Below, in pieces: positions 44,853-53,523 of a stretch of DNA of 64,000 nt (position 1 is the stretch's first letter; the number at the start of each line of letters is the position of its first letter). This stretch comes from Snuella lapsa (GTDB lineage Bacteria; Bacteroidota; Bacteroidia; Flavobacteriales; Flavobacteriaceae). The stretch lies in NCBI RefSeq assembly GCF_039539345.1, contig NZ_BAABCY010000006.1:22756-86755 (forward strand). The letters are read 5' to 3'. Position numbers and translations under genes: made by a program. The notes under the pieces are model-generated. The model made no database searches and had not been told where the DNA came from. It saw only the letters and a list, made by a program, of their open reading frames with translations.

Positions 44853-46211
44853 ATGACATCAAGACGAAATTTTGTTAAGACCACCGCCCTTGCAGGAGCA
44901 GGTGCCGCCATATTGCCTAACCTATCATTTGGAAGCATGCTAGGTTCCGATGCTCAGAAGCTCAAACTGGGTTTCATTGGGGTTGGACTAAGGGGGACCA
45001 ACCACCTAAACAATGCACTGCACAGAAAGGACGTGGAGATCACGGCCATTTGCGATATCGACCCCAACAGGATCAGCATAGCCCTGGACAAGATCGACAA
45101 GGCTGGCTTTAAGAAGCCCGAGGTCTTTGGCAGCAACGATTACGACTACAGGAACCTTCTGGAACTTAAGAACCTTGATGCCGTTATTATATCCACGCCC
45201 TGGCTATGGCACACCCGTATGGCCAAGGACGCCATGCTGGCCGGCAAGTACACCGGGCTCGAGGTATCGGCGGCCAACACACTTGAAGAATGCTGGGACC
45301 TGGTAAACACACACGAGAAGACGGGCACCCATATGATGATCCTGGAGAACGTGAACTACCGTCGCGATGTACTGGCCGTACTGAACATGGTAAAGCAAAA
45401 CGTGTTTGGGGAGCTGGTGCACTTTAGGTGCGGTTACCAGCACGACCTGCGCTTCGTGATGCTCAACGACGGAAAGACCGCCTATGGCAAAGGGGTGGAG
45501 TTTGGCGAAAAGGGCATATCCGAATCCGTGTGGAGGACACAGCATTCTGTTTTAAGGAATGCCGATGTCTATCCTACCCATGGCGTTGGTCCGATAGCCG
45601 CTATGTGCGATATCAACCGAGGTAACCGATTTGTATCCTTAACCTCTCACGCTACAAAAAGCCGAGGACTGCATAATTACATCGTTGATAATGGTGGTAA
45701 AGACCATCCCAATGCTAAAGTGAACTTTAAAATGGGGGACGTGATTACCTCTACCATCGAAACGGCCAACGGCGAGACCATCATCGTTACCCACGACGTA
45801 TCGTTGCCAAGACCCTATTCATTGGGCTTCAGGGTACAGGGAACGAAGGGCCTGTGGGAAAAGGACGGGGACAGGATATACGTTGAAGGGCAATCGAAGC
45901 CACATCGCTGGGACGAATCCAAGGCCTGGTTAGATAAATACGATCACCCGCTCTGGAAGAAATATGGCGAACTGGCAACGGGAGCAGGGCACGGCGGCAT
46001 GGATTTCTTCGTACTACAGGCCTTTGTGGAGTCTGCCAAGCAAAACATAGCACCACCGATGGATGCATACGATGCGGCCGCATGGAGTGCCATTACCCCG
46101 CTGTCGGAAGCTTCCATAGAAAACAACGGCCAACCCCAGGACTTCCCCGATTTTACCAGAGGGACCTGGATTAAACGAAACCCCTACAACTGGATGAAAG
46201 ACAGTTATTAA
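44853..46211 (+). CDS. Gfo/Idh/MocA-fold protein of the GH109 (alpha-N-acetylgalactosaminidase) type, Tat-exported
   Basis: 452 residues. A Tat signal (SRRNFVK then AGAGAAIL) is followed by a Rossmann domain (LGFIGVGLRGTNHL, ICDID) and a C-terminal domain with YQHDLR, WRTQHSV and YPTHGVGPIA, the pattern of GH109 enzymes that use bound NAD and a histidine-containing site to hydrolyse alpha-GalNAc. A sugar oxidoreductase of the same fold cannot be excluded. Base composition is unusual: 45241-45300 has 37 of 60 G or C, and 45661-45720 has 26 of 60, while 46321-46380 in the next gene has 19 of 60. This suggests transfer or partial gene replacement. Confidence 0.8.
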   Translation: MTSRRNFVKTTALAGAGAAILPNLSFGSMLGSDAQKLKLGFIGVGLRGTNHLNNALHRKDVEITAICDIDPNRISIALDKIDKAGFKKPEVFGSNDYDYRNLLELKNLDAVIISTPWLWHTRMAKDAMLAGKYTGLEVSAANTLEECWDLVNTHEKTGTHMMILENVNYRRDVLAVLNMVKQNVFGELVHFRCGYQHDLRFVMLNDGKTAYGKGVEFGEKGISESVWRTQHSVLRNADVYPTHGVGPIAAMCDINRGNRFVSLTSHATKSRGLHNYIVDNGGKDHPNAKVNFKMGDVITSTIETANGETIIVTHDVSLPRPYSLGFRVQGTKGLWEKDGDRIYVEGQSKPHRWDESKAWLDKYDHPLWKKYGELATGAGHGGMDFFVLQAFVESAKQNIAPPMDAYDAAAWSAITPLSEASIENNGQPQDFPDFTRGTWIKRNPYNWMKDSY

Positions 46212-46230
46212 ATACGTTATTCCAATTGTT

Positions 46231-46266
46231 GAATCAAGGCTAAATATTACAAGGTAGCCTTGATTC
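46231..46266 (+). terminator. Hairpin after the GH109-like gene
   Basis: GAATCAAGGCTA and TAGCCTTGATTC form a perfect 12-bp stem with a 12-base loop, starting 20 bases past the stop. Only a short AT-rich stretch follows before the next ATG at 46284, so partial termination or attenuation is likely. Confidence 0.6.
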
Positions 46267-46283
46267 CATAAAATTTTCCAAAA

Positions 46284-47606
46284 ATGATATTAAACAAACT
46301 AAAAGCAACCATACTAGTATTAATTTTAGGTTTATTTGCTCCAATTTTTGGCCAAAGTGAACTAACTAAAAAGCCTACCAGAACTGAGCAAATTACACCA
46401 ATCCTAAAAAAAACATTTAGAGAGGATCATTGTCCTCAACGTGTTCAAGGAGGAGGCACAAAAATCTACAATGGTTTTATGCAATTTAATGGCGCTATGG
46501 ACGGCAACAGACAGGTCGATCCACAAATAGCCGTTGGAGGCGGGTATGTCCTACACGGTACAAATTCAGGTCTAATTATTTATGACAAAAAAGGAATTTA
46601 CGTTGACGGCGTTTCTCAAAATTGTTTTAATAAAGGTATAGATCCCAAAATGTTTTTCGACCCGCATAATAAAGTCTTTGGTTTCGACCTTTGGAATCCA
46701 TGGGATAAGGAAAAGAAAAAACCTGTAAACATTTCTATTTCCAAATCCGATAACCCTTCTAAAGGATGGAGCATCTACCCCGTTCCAGCACCTAACGGTG
46801 TTGACGGTGGAGGCATTGGGTTTAGCAAAAAATGGATTGGTTATTCATTCCCTGGTGGTAACGAAAAAACTTTTGTACTAAGAATGAAAGATGCCAAAAA
46901 AGGCAAGGTTGCTACTGTTTATCACTTTGAAGGAAGCTTGGGACATCCCGTTTTTACCCAAGACAATATAGACGACCTCTACTTTTTTCATCTTACTCGA
47001 GAAGAATTCATAATAACCAAAGTGACCGATGATGAAAACGGCAATCCAGTTGCTAAAGTTATAAGCAAAACAAAACATAACTTAGAACATACCAACTATC
47101 CTCCAAAGTCACCTCAAAAAGACACAGATCAACTAACATCATCTGGTGACAGAAATCCTAAAAATCTGGTCTTTCAAAATGGTTGCATTTGGATTTCGCA
47201 TGCCGTAAATTACAATGGACAATCTGCTGTACAATGGCATCAAATAAAAACAGACGGCACCATTGTTCAAACGGGATTGATTGAAAACGAAAACACCAAT
47301 TACATCCAAACTACTATTGCTGTTAATAAAAATAACGATGTACTTATTGGCTTTCAGGAAACCAATGCCAACATGTTTATAAGTCCGCGATTAGCCTATC
47401 GCCAAGCCAGTGATCCATTAGGAACCGTTAGAGACATTGTCAATTTAGGCAACGGTAAAGGCGCAACCAACGGCACCTCTTGGGGTGATTATAGCGGTAG
47501 TGTGATAGATGGCGATAATCTCACAGATCTCTGGACCATACAAAGTATTGCCAATAAAGAAGGAAAAGGAGAAACAGTTATCGTTAAAGTACCTTTTAAA
47601 AAATAG
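46284..47606 (+). CDS. Secreted protein, probable beta-propeller, function unknown
   Basis: 440 residues with a signal peptide (LLILGLF-like core ending IFGQ). The mature sequence contains VDPQIAVGGGYVLHGTNSG near residue 85 and a final TSWGDYSGSVIDGDNLTDLW block. Such aromatic-acidic repeats are common in secreted propellers with a sialidase-like fold. No catalytic Asp-box series is obvious, so enzyme activity is not claimed. It is followed after three bases by the DUF3472 lipoprotein gene and probably acts with it. Confidence 0.6.
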   Translation: MILNKLKATILVLILGLFAPIFGQSELTKKPTRTEQITPILKKTFREDHCPQRVQGGGTKIYNGFMQFNGAMDGNRQVDPQIAVGGGYVLHGTNSGLIIYDKKGIYVDGVSQNCFNKGIDPKMFFDPHNKVFGFDLWNPWDKEKKKPVNISISKSDNPSKGWSIYPVPAPNGVDGGGIGFSKKWIGYSFPGGNEKTFVLRMKDAKKGKVATVYHFEGSLGHPVFTQDNIDDLYFFHLTREEFIITKVTDDENGNPVAKVISKTKHNLEHTNYPPKSPQKDTDQLTSSGDRNPKNLVFQNGCIWISHAVNYNGQSAVQWHQIKTDGTIVQTGLIENENTNYIQTTIAVNKNNDVLIGFQETNANMFISPRLAYRQASDPLGTVRDIVNLGNGKGATNGTSWGDYSGSVIDGDNLTDLWTIQSIANKEGKGETVIVKVPFKK

Positions 47607-47609
47607 TTT

Positions 47610-48956
47610 ATGATCTTAAAAAAAATAAAAAATATTTCCATTATAGCATGCTGTTTGGCTTTAGTTTTCTGCTTCACAGGTTGTCGTTCTAATAACAAAT
47701 CGGAGACAGCACAAAATGCTATTGACTCTACCACGCAGGTCATTATTCCAACGGCCGGTAATAGTTGGGCAGTAAATCAATTAAGTGAAAACAAATCTGT
47801 AATTGGAAAAGAAGGTATCCATAACTGGATCAACTTAAATACTATTATCCACACCTATTTTAAAACCACAACTCCCGGAAAAGTAAATATTTCCCTAGAG
47901 GCTAAAACAAACGATGGCTCTTCCGAAATTAAAGTCACTGTTGGAGGCATTAGCAAAACGATTAAAACAGACAACAATACGTATACTACCATTCAAGTTG
48001 GAGATTTTAATATTTCAAAAGGCTATAATCGTATTGAATTACAGGGAGTAACTAAAACCGGAACGACCATTGCCGACATAAAAAATATCGTGTTAAATGG
48101 TGAAATAACCAAAAGTAAACTGTATTTCGTAAACGAAGACTTTTATTTTGGACGTCGTGGTCCTTCAGTCCATTTATCATACAAAACACCAGAGAACAAA
48201 GACGTACTTTGGTATTATAACGAAATAAATGTCCCCGAAGGAGAGGACGTTTTAGGATCATACTATATGGCTAATGGTTTTAAAGATGGCTATTTTGGAA
48301 TTCAGGTGAATTCAGAAACTGAGAGACGCATACTCTTTTCTGTATGGAGTCCATACAATACCCAAAATCCTAAAGACATTCCCGACGAGTATAAAATCAA
48401 ACTCCTAGGAAAAGGCGAGGGTGTAACAACCGGTGAATTTGGTAATGAAGGTTCTGGTGGCCAAAGCTATAAAGTATACAACTGGAAAGCTGGACTTACA
48501 TATAAGTTCTTACTAAAAGGCGTCCCCACTAATAATGATGAGACCGATTACACCGCTTATTTCTTTACTCCCGAGGATAATGAATGGCACCTTATTGCTA
48601 GTTTTAGGAGACCAAAAACTTCAAGATATCTACAAAATTTCTACTCGTTCTTAGAAAACTTCAGAACCGATACCGGATATATTTCAAGAAAAGCAAATTA
48701 CCTAAACCAATGGGTTCACACAACCGATGGCCTATGGACAGAACTTACAGAAGCTAAATTTACAGCTGATGCTACAGCCAGAAAAGAATCCAGAATGGAT
48801 TACGCTGGCGGAGTTACCGGTAACACATTTTATATGAAAAACTGTGGCTTCTTTAATGAAACCACCGAGATCAATTCCATGTTTACAAGAGAAGCCAACG
48901 GCATTGCTCCCAATATAGACTTTACTAAACTAGAAGTACCTTCCATAAAAAAATAA
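47610..48956 (+). CDS. Lipoprotein with DUF5077 and DUF3472 domains
   Basis: 448 residues. The signal ends in a lipobox (CFTGC). The DUF5077 carbohydrate-binding-like domain is near residues 45-165 (NSWAVNQLSENKSVIGKEGI...), and the DUF3472 domain is near 190-430 (SVHLSYKTPENKDVLWYYNEI; GSYYMANGFKDGYFGIQVNS; SVWSPYN; FLENFRTDTG). These domains occur together in surface lipoproteins of glycan-degrading Bacteroidota and are thought to bind carbohydrate. It is cotranscribed with the preceding secreted protein. Confidence 0.8.
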   Translation: MILKKIKNISIIACCLALVFCFTGCRSNNKSETAQNAIDSTTQVIIPTAGNSWAVNQLSENKSVIGKEGIHNWINLNTIIHTYFKTTTPGKVNISLEAKTNDGSSEIKVTVGGISKTIKTDNNTYTTIQVGDFNISKGYNRIELQGVTKTGTTIADIKNIVLNGEITKSKLYFVNEDFYFGRRGPSVHLSYKTPENKDVLWYYNEINVPEGEDVLGSYYMANGFKDGYFGIQVNSETERRILFSVWSPYNTQNPKDIPDEYKIKLLGKGEGVTTGEFGNEGSGGQSYKVYNWKAGLTYKFLLKGVPTNNDETDYTAYFFTPEDNEWHLIASFRRPKTSRYLQNFYSFLENFRTDTGYISRKANYLNQWVHTTDGLWTELTEAKFTADATARKESRMDYAGGVTGNTFYMKNCGFFNETTEINSMFTREANGIAPNIDFTKLEVPSIKK

Positions 48957-49021
48957 ACACATGTGTTAAATGCACTTGTTAACGATAGTTGTTGTTTTTA
49001 ATTTTTTTTGAATTATTCCTT

Positions 49022-49052
49022 AAAGCCTTTGATGTTAACACTCAAGGGCTTT
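49022..49052. terminator. Bidirectional terminator between the DUF3472 and LysR genes
   Basis: AAAGCCTTTGA and TCAAGGGCTTT pair over 11 positions with one G-U, leaving a 9-base loop. It lies between two convergent genes and is followed by a T-run on the plus strand. Confidence 0.7.
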
Positions 49053-49058
49053 AACTTT

Positions 49059-49940
49059 TTATGTTAATAACTCGATTGTTTTCTTTAAAACCGGGTTTCT
49101 ATTTTCTTTATTCCAAATAACAGACAGTATGGCTCGTTGGGATATCTTATTAAGGTCTATAAACTTAACTCCCATATTGTATCCCTGTTGTAATGACTTG
49201 GGGACAATGGACAATCCTAAGTTATTCTCTACCAATCTATAAATTGAACTAGCATGAATAGTATTATGAGTTACTTGGGGACTAAACCCACTATCACCAA
49301 AGATTTGCATGACCTTTTCATAATAACTCGGACTATAGGAAGCATCAAATAAAATAAAAGATTCATTTTTAAACTGCGATAAATCTTTGAAATCATCATC
49401 ACTAACTGGATGATTTTTTGGCAATACCAAACAAAACACATCTTCTAACACTGGACGAATCTCCAGGTCTTTTGGCACTCTGTCCAAACGCACAAAACCA
49501 AGATCGATATCCAAAGAAAGTAAATCTTTAACTTGTTTTTGATTATCCATTTCCTTTAAAGAAAAAATAATATTCGGATGTTTTTCTTTAAACTGCAATA
49601 ACAAATTAGGTATCACTTCGTGCATAGCTGAACCAACATACCCAACTCTCAAGTTCCCCCCCACACCATCATGCAACAGTTTAGCGTGATCCAAAATATA
49701 GTCCAGCTCTTTTAAGTTCCTTTCGGTTGCTTCTTTAAGATACTCTCCCGCCTTAGTAAGTACAACTTTTCTATTGTGCCTGTCAAATAGCTTAATGCCC
49801 AAATCATCTTCCATTTGCCTTATTTGCCTACTTAAACCCGGTTGCGATATGAAAAGACGCTCTGCAGCCTTTCTAAAGTGTAAATCTTCAGCAACTGCTA
49901 AAAAATATTTTAAATGCCTAAATTCTAATTGATAACCCAT
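49059..49940 (-). CDS. LysR-family regulator, divergent from the hut operon
   Basis: 293 residues: N-terminal winged helix (LKYFLAVAEDLHFRKAAERLFISQPGLSRQI) and a type 2 periplasmic-binding-like effector domain (LRVGYVGSAMHEVIPNLL). It is divergent from hutHUI with an 82-base gap holding a 13-base palindrome right at its start codon, so it is the likely regulator of histidine use. In many proteobacteria HutC (GntR type) does this job, so a LysR protein here is a different solution. The effector, perhaps urocanate, is inferred only. Confidence 0.88.
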   Translation of the reverse strand: MGYQLEFRHLKYFLAVAEDLHFRKAAERLFISQPGLSRQIRQMEDDLGIKLFDRHNRKVVLTKAGEYLKEATERNLKELDYILDHAKLLHDGVGGNLRVGYVGSAMHEVIPNLLLQFKEKHPNIIFSLKEMDNQKQVKDLLSLDIDLGFVRLDRVPKDLEIRPVLEDVFCLVLPKNHPVSDDDFKDLSQFKNESFILFDASYSPSYYEKVMQIFGDSGFSPQVTHNTIHASSIYRLVENNLGLSIVPKSLQQGYNMGVKFIDLNKISQRAILSVIWNKENRNPVLKKTIELLT

Positions 49941-49941
49941 A

Positions 49942-49954
49942 GTTATTAAATAAC
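49942..49954. promoter_or_regulatory. Palindrome at the LysR start, candidate autoregulatory site
   Basis: GTTATTAAATAAC is a 13-base palindrome around a central A, one base upstream of the LysR ATG. It has the T-N11-A form of LysR boxes. Binding is not shown. Confidence 0.35.
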
Positions 49955-49966
49955 AACTTTAATAGT

Positions 49967-49998
49967 CTTGTTAAGCATTAAATTTAAAAATAACTTTG
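49967..49998 (+). promoter_or_regulatory. Promoter of the hut operon
   Basis: CTTG at 49967-49970 and TAACTTTG at 49991-49998 are separated by 20 bases, close to the Bacteroidota consensus TTTG-N19-TAnnTTTG. The hutH ATG is 24 bases downstream, giving a short leader. Confidence 0.6.
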
Positions 49999-50022
49999 TA
50001 ATAATAAAAATTGAAAAAAGAC

Positions 50023-51513
50023 ATGTTCTCATACGGTACAGAAACGTTAACAATCAATAAAATTATTGAAATATCGCAGGGTAATTTAAAAGCCACTCTA
50101 TCTGCTGAAACCATTGATATGGTAAAAAAATGCAGAAAAAATGTAGAGACAATGGCAAACTCCAACAAAGCAGTTTATGGTATCAATACAGGGTTTGGAC
50201 CGTTATGCGATACACAAATAACACCAGAAGAAACCAATAAACTTCAAGAAAACTTACTAATAACACATGCTGTAGGTGTTGGAAAACCCATTGACAAAGA
50301 ATTATCCAAAATCATGATGATCTGTAAAGTACATGCATTATGTCAAGGATTTTCAGGCATTCGTTTAGAAGTGATCGAGCGGATTATATACTTTATTGAA
50401 CACAACTTATTGCCTGTAGTTCCAGAACAAGGCTCTGTAGGGGCTTCGGGAGACCTGGCTCCATTATCACATTTATTTTTACCGCTTTTAGGTAAGGGTG
50501 AATTTTGGGTTGATGATGCAATTGTCCCTGCAATGGATGCATTAAAACAACATAACTTAACACCCATTCAGCTGCAAGCCAAAGAAGGACTAGCACTGAT
50601 TAACGGAACCCAATTTATTTTAGCACATGCTATTAAAGGTCTTCACAACATGGCCTATCTGTTGGATTTAGCAGATGTTGCAGGCGCTATGAGCTTAGAG
50701 GGTTTTCAGGGAAGTGCTTCCCCCTTTAAGGAAGTATTGCACCTCATTCGTCCATTTAAGGGAAGTTTAGTTGTTGCCGAACGCATGCGTTTGCTTTTGA
50801 AAGACTCTCAAAATCTTGAAAACCATTTTGACTGTCCACGAGTACAGGATCCCTATTCGATCCGTTGTATTCCTCAGGTCCACGGCGCGTCACGAAATGC
50901 GTATTACCATTTGAAGGAACTGGTGGAAATAGAGATGAATGCCGTTACCGACAATCCCATTATCATCAGTAAAACGGAAGCCATTTCCGGTGGTAACTTT
51001 CATGGACAACCACTGGCCATGGCCATTGATTACGGTGCTTTAGCGGCTTCTGAGCTGGGCAATATATCGGACAGAAGGTGTTATTTATTACTGGAAGGCA
51101 AATACGGATTACCCCGCTTACTTACGGAAGCTGGTGGCCTAAACTCGGGCTTCATGATCCCTCAATATACTACAGCTGCTTTGGTTACCGAGAACAAGTC
51201 CTTATGTTTTCCGCCTTCGGCCGACAGCGTTCCGACCTCTTTAGGGCAGGAAGACCACGTATCTATGGGAAGCATTTCAGGACGAAAATTCAACCAGATC
51301 TTAAATAATTTAGAGAGCATTTTGGCTATTGAACTCATGTACGCTGCACAAGCTTTGGAGTTCAGAAGGCCTAATACGTTTTCAGAAATTATAGAAGCCA
51401 ATTTTAAAATAATCAGGAGTAAAGTTGCTAAATTAGAGGAGGACAGGATTTTAAAAGAAGATATAGACGCCATGATTCGTCTGGTTAAAACACAGGCTTT
51501 TGTAGTAAAATAA
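50023..51513 (+). CDS. hutH: Histidine ammonia-lyase
   Basis: 496 residues from the ATG at 50023. A TTG four codons earlier is possible but less likely. The MIO prosthetic group triad Ala-Ser-Gly lies in GASGDLAPLSH near residue 142, and the family blocks NGTQFILAHA and DNPIIISKTEAISGGNFHGQ follow. It removes ammonia from L-histidine to give trans-urocanate. It is first in an operon with hutU (12-base gap) and hutI. Confidence 0.95.
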   Translation: MFSYGTETLTINKIIEISQGNLKATLSAETIDMVKKCRKNVETMANSNKAVYGINTGFGPLCDTQITPEETNKLQENLLITHAVGVGKPIDKELSKIMMICKVHALCQGFSGIRLEVIERIIYFIEHNLLPVVPEQGSVGASGDLAPLSHLFLPLLGKGEFWVDDAIVPAMDALKQHNLTPIQLQAKEGLALINGTQFILAHAIKGLHNMAYLLDLADVAGAMSLEGFQGSASPFKEVLHLIRPFKGSLVVAERMRLLLKDSQNLENHFDCPRVQDPYSIRCIPQVHGASRNAYYHLKELVEIEMNAVTDNPIIISKTEAISGGNFHGQPLAMAIDYGALAASELGNISDRRCYLLLEGKYGLPRLLTEAGGLNSGFMIPQYTTAALVTENKSLCFPPSADSVPTSLGQEDHVSMGSISGRKFNQILNNLESILAIELMYAAQALEFRRPNTFSEIIEANFKIIRSKVAKLEEDRILKEDIDAMIRLVKTQAFVVK

Positions 51514-51525
51514 AAGACAACTATT

Positions 51526-53523
51526 ATGACATTTCAAGAACAAATAGAACAGGGAATCCCTAGCACTTTACCTCCTAAGCACACCTACCCCAAAGGCATC
51601 AACAGAGCTCCCAGGAGAAAGGATATCTTATCAAAGGAAGAAAAGCAACTGGCCGTCCGCAATGCTTTGCGTTACTTCCCTGAAGCCTGGCATAAAGAAC
51701 TGGCTATCGAGTTTGCCGAAGAGCTAAAAAACTATGGACGCATTTACATGTATCGCTTTAAGCCCGAGTATGCCATGTACGCCCGTGCCATTTCGGAATA
51801 CCCTGCAAAGTCAATGCAAGCTGCGGCCATCATGGTTATGATACAGAATAACCTGGATCCTGCAGTAGCACAACACCCTGAAGAACTGATAACTTATGGT
51901 GGAAATGGTGCCGTTTTTCAAAACTGGGCACAATACTTATTAACCATGCAATACTTATCCCAGATGACAGATGAACAAACACTGCACATGTACTCCGGAC
52001 ATCCTATGGGATTATTTCCTTCGTCTAAAAATGCACCGCGTGTGGTAGTTACTAACGGCATGGTCATTCCCAATTATTCCAAACCAGACGATTGGGAAAA
52101 ATTCAATGCGCTGGGTGTTTCACAATACGGACAAATGACTGCCGGGTCTTTTATGTATATTGGCCCTCAAGGCATTGTTCACGGCACAACCATAACGGTC
52201 ATGAACGCTTTCAGAAACATTTTATCCAAAACGGAAACACCTGCGGGGAAAATATTTCTAACTGCAGGTCTGGGCGGTATGAGCGGCGCGCAACCCAAAG
52301 CCGGAAATATAGCCGGTTGTATTACCATTTGTGCAGAAGTAAACCCTAAAGCAGCCATTAAACGCCATGAACAAGGATGGGTCGATATTTTAATTGATGA
52401 TATGGATGAACTGATTGTCAGAGTCCGTCAGGCTCAGGAAAACAATGAGGTGGTATCTATTGCATTTATCGGAAATGTAGTCGATATATGGGAACGCTTT
52501 GACCAGGAGAACATCTTTATTCATGTTGGCTCCGATCAGACTTCATTACACATCCCCTGGACCGGAGGGTATTATCCAGTAGGCGTGTCATACGATGAAT
52601 CTAATAGGTTAATTCGCGAGGAACCTAAAGTGTTCAAAGAAAAAGTTCAGGCTTCCTTAAGACGTCATGCGGCATCTATAAACAATCATGCGAAGAAAGG
52701 CACTTATTTTTTCGATTACGGCAATGCGTTCTTATTGGAAGCATCGCGTGCAGGTGCCGATGTAATGGATCTAAACGACATTGACTTTAAGTATCCATCT
52801 TACGTGCAGGATATATTAGGCCCCATGTGCTTTGACTATGGTTTCGGTCCTTTCCGCTGGGTGTGTACATCCGGGAAAGCAGACGATCTTGACATTACAG
52901 ACCAAATAGCAATGAAGGTGCTTCAAGACATTATGCTTCATGCTCCCGATGAGATCAAACAACAAATGCTAGACAATATTACCTGGATTAAAGATGCTAA
53001 AAAGAACAAGATGGTTGTAGGCTCGCAAGCTCGTATTCTGTATGCCGATGCCGAAGGTCGTGCAAAAATAGCCAAAGCCTTTAATGACGCTATTGCTACC
53101 GGTAAGATAGGCCCGGTTGTTTTAGGAAGAGATCACCATGATGTTAGTGGTACCGATTCGCCATATAGAGAAACTTCTAATATTTATGATGGCAGTAAAT
53201 TTACGGCCGATATGGCCATCCATAATGTTATTGGCGACAGTTTTCGAGGTGCTACCTGGGTCTCGATCCACAATGGTGGCGGTGTTGGATGGGGTGAAGT
53301 GATCAATGGTGGTTTTGGTATGCTATTGGATGGATCGCCCGAAGCCGAAGTACGTTTAAAAAATATGTTATTTTACGATGTAAATAATGGCATTGCCAGA
53401 CGTAGTTGGGCAAGAAACGATGAGGCTCTGTTCGCTATAAAGCGTGAAATGGAACGTACTCCTAATTTACAGGTAACCATTCCTAATTTAGTTGAAGACG
53501 AATTATTAAACCATCTATTTTAA
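51526..53523 (+). CDS. hutU: Urocanate hydratase
   Basis: 665 residues, the longer form of urocanase found in Bacteroidota. Conserved blocks include the NAD-binding region (FLTAGLGGMSGAQPKAGNIAG) and the active-site segment MCFDYGFGPFRWVCTSG. It converts urocanate to 4-imidazolone-5-propanoate with tightly bound NAD. Its TAA stop shares a base with the ATG of hutI, so the two are translationally coupled. Confidence 0.95.
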   Translation: MTFQEQIEQGIPSTLPPKHTYPKGINRAPRRKDILSKEEKQLAVRNALRYFPEAWHKELAIEFAEELKNYGRIYMYRFKPEYAMYARAISEYPAKSMQAAAIMVMIQNNLDPAVAQHPEELITYGGNGAVFQNWAQYLLTMQYLSQMTDEQTLHMYSGHPMGLFPSSKNAPRVVVTNGMVIPNYSKPDDWEKFNALGVSQYGQMTAGSFMYIGPQGIVHGTTITVMNAFRNILSKTETPAGKIFLTAGLGGMSGAQPKAGNIAGCITICAEVNPKAAIKRHEQGWVDILIDDMDELIVRVRQAQENNEVVSIAFIGNVVDIWERFDQENIFIHVGSDQTSLHIPWTGGYYPVGVSYDESNRLIREEPKVFKEKVQASLRRHAASINNHAKKGTYFFDYGNAFLLEASRAGADVMDLNDIDFKYPSYVQDILGPMCFDYGFGPFRWVCTSGKADDLDITDQIAMKVLQDIMLHAPDEIKQQMLDNITWIKDAKKNKMVVGSQARILYADAEGRAKIAKAFNDAIATGKIGPVVLGRDHHDVSGTDSPYRETSNIYDGSKFTADMAIHNVIGDSFRGATWVSIHNGGGVGWGEVINGGFGMLLDGSPEAEVRLKNMLFYDVNNGIARRSWARNDEALFAIKREMERTPNLQVTIPNLVEDELLNHLF

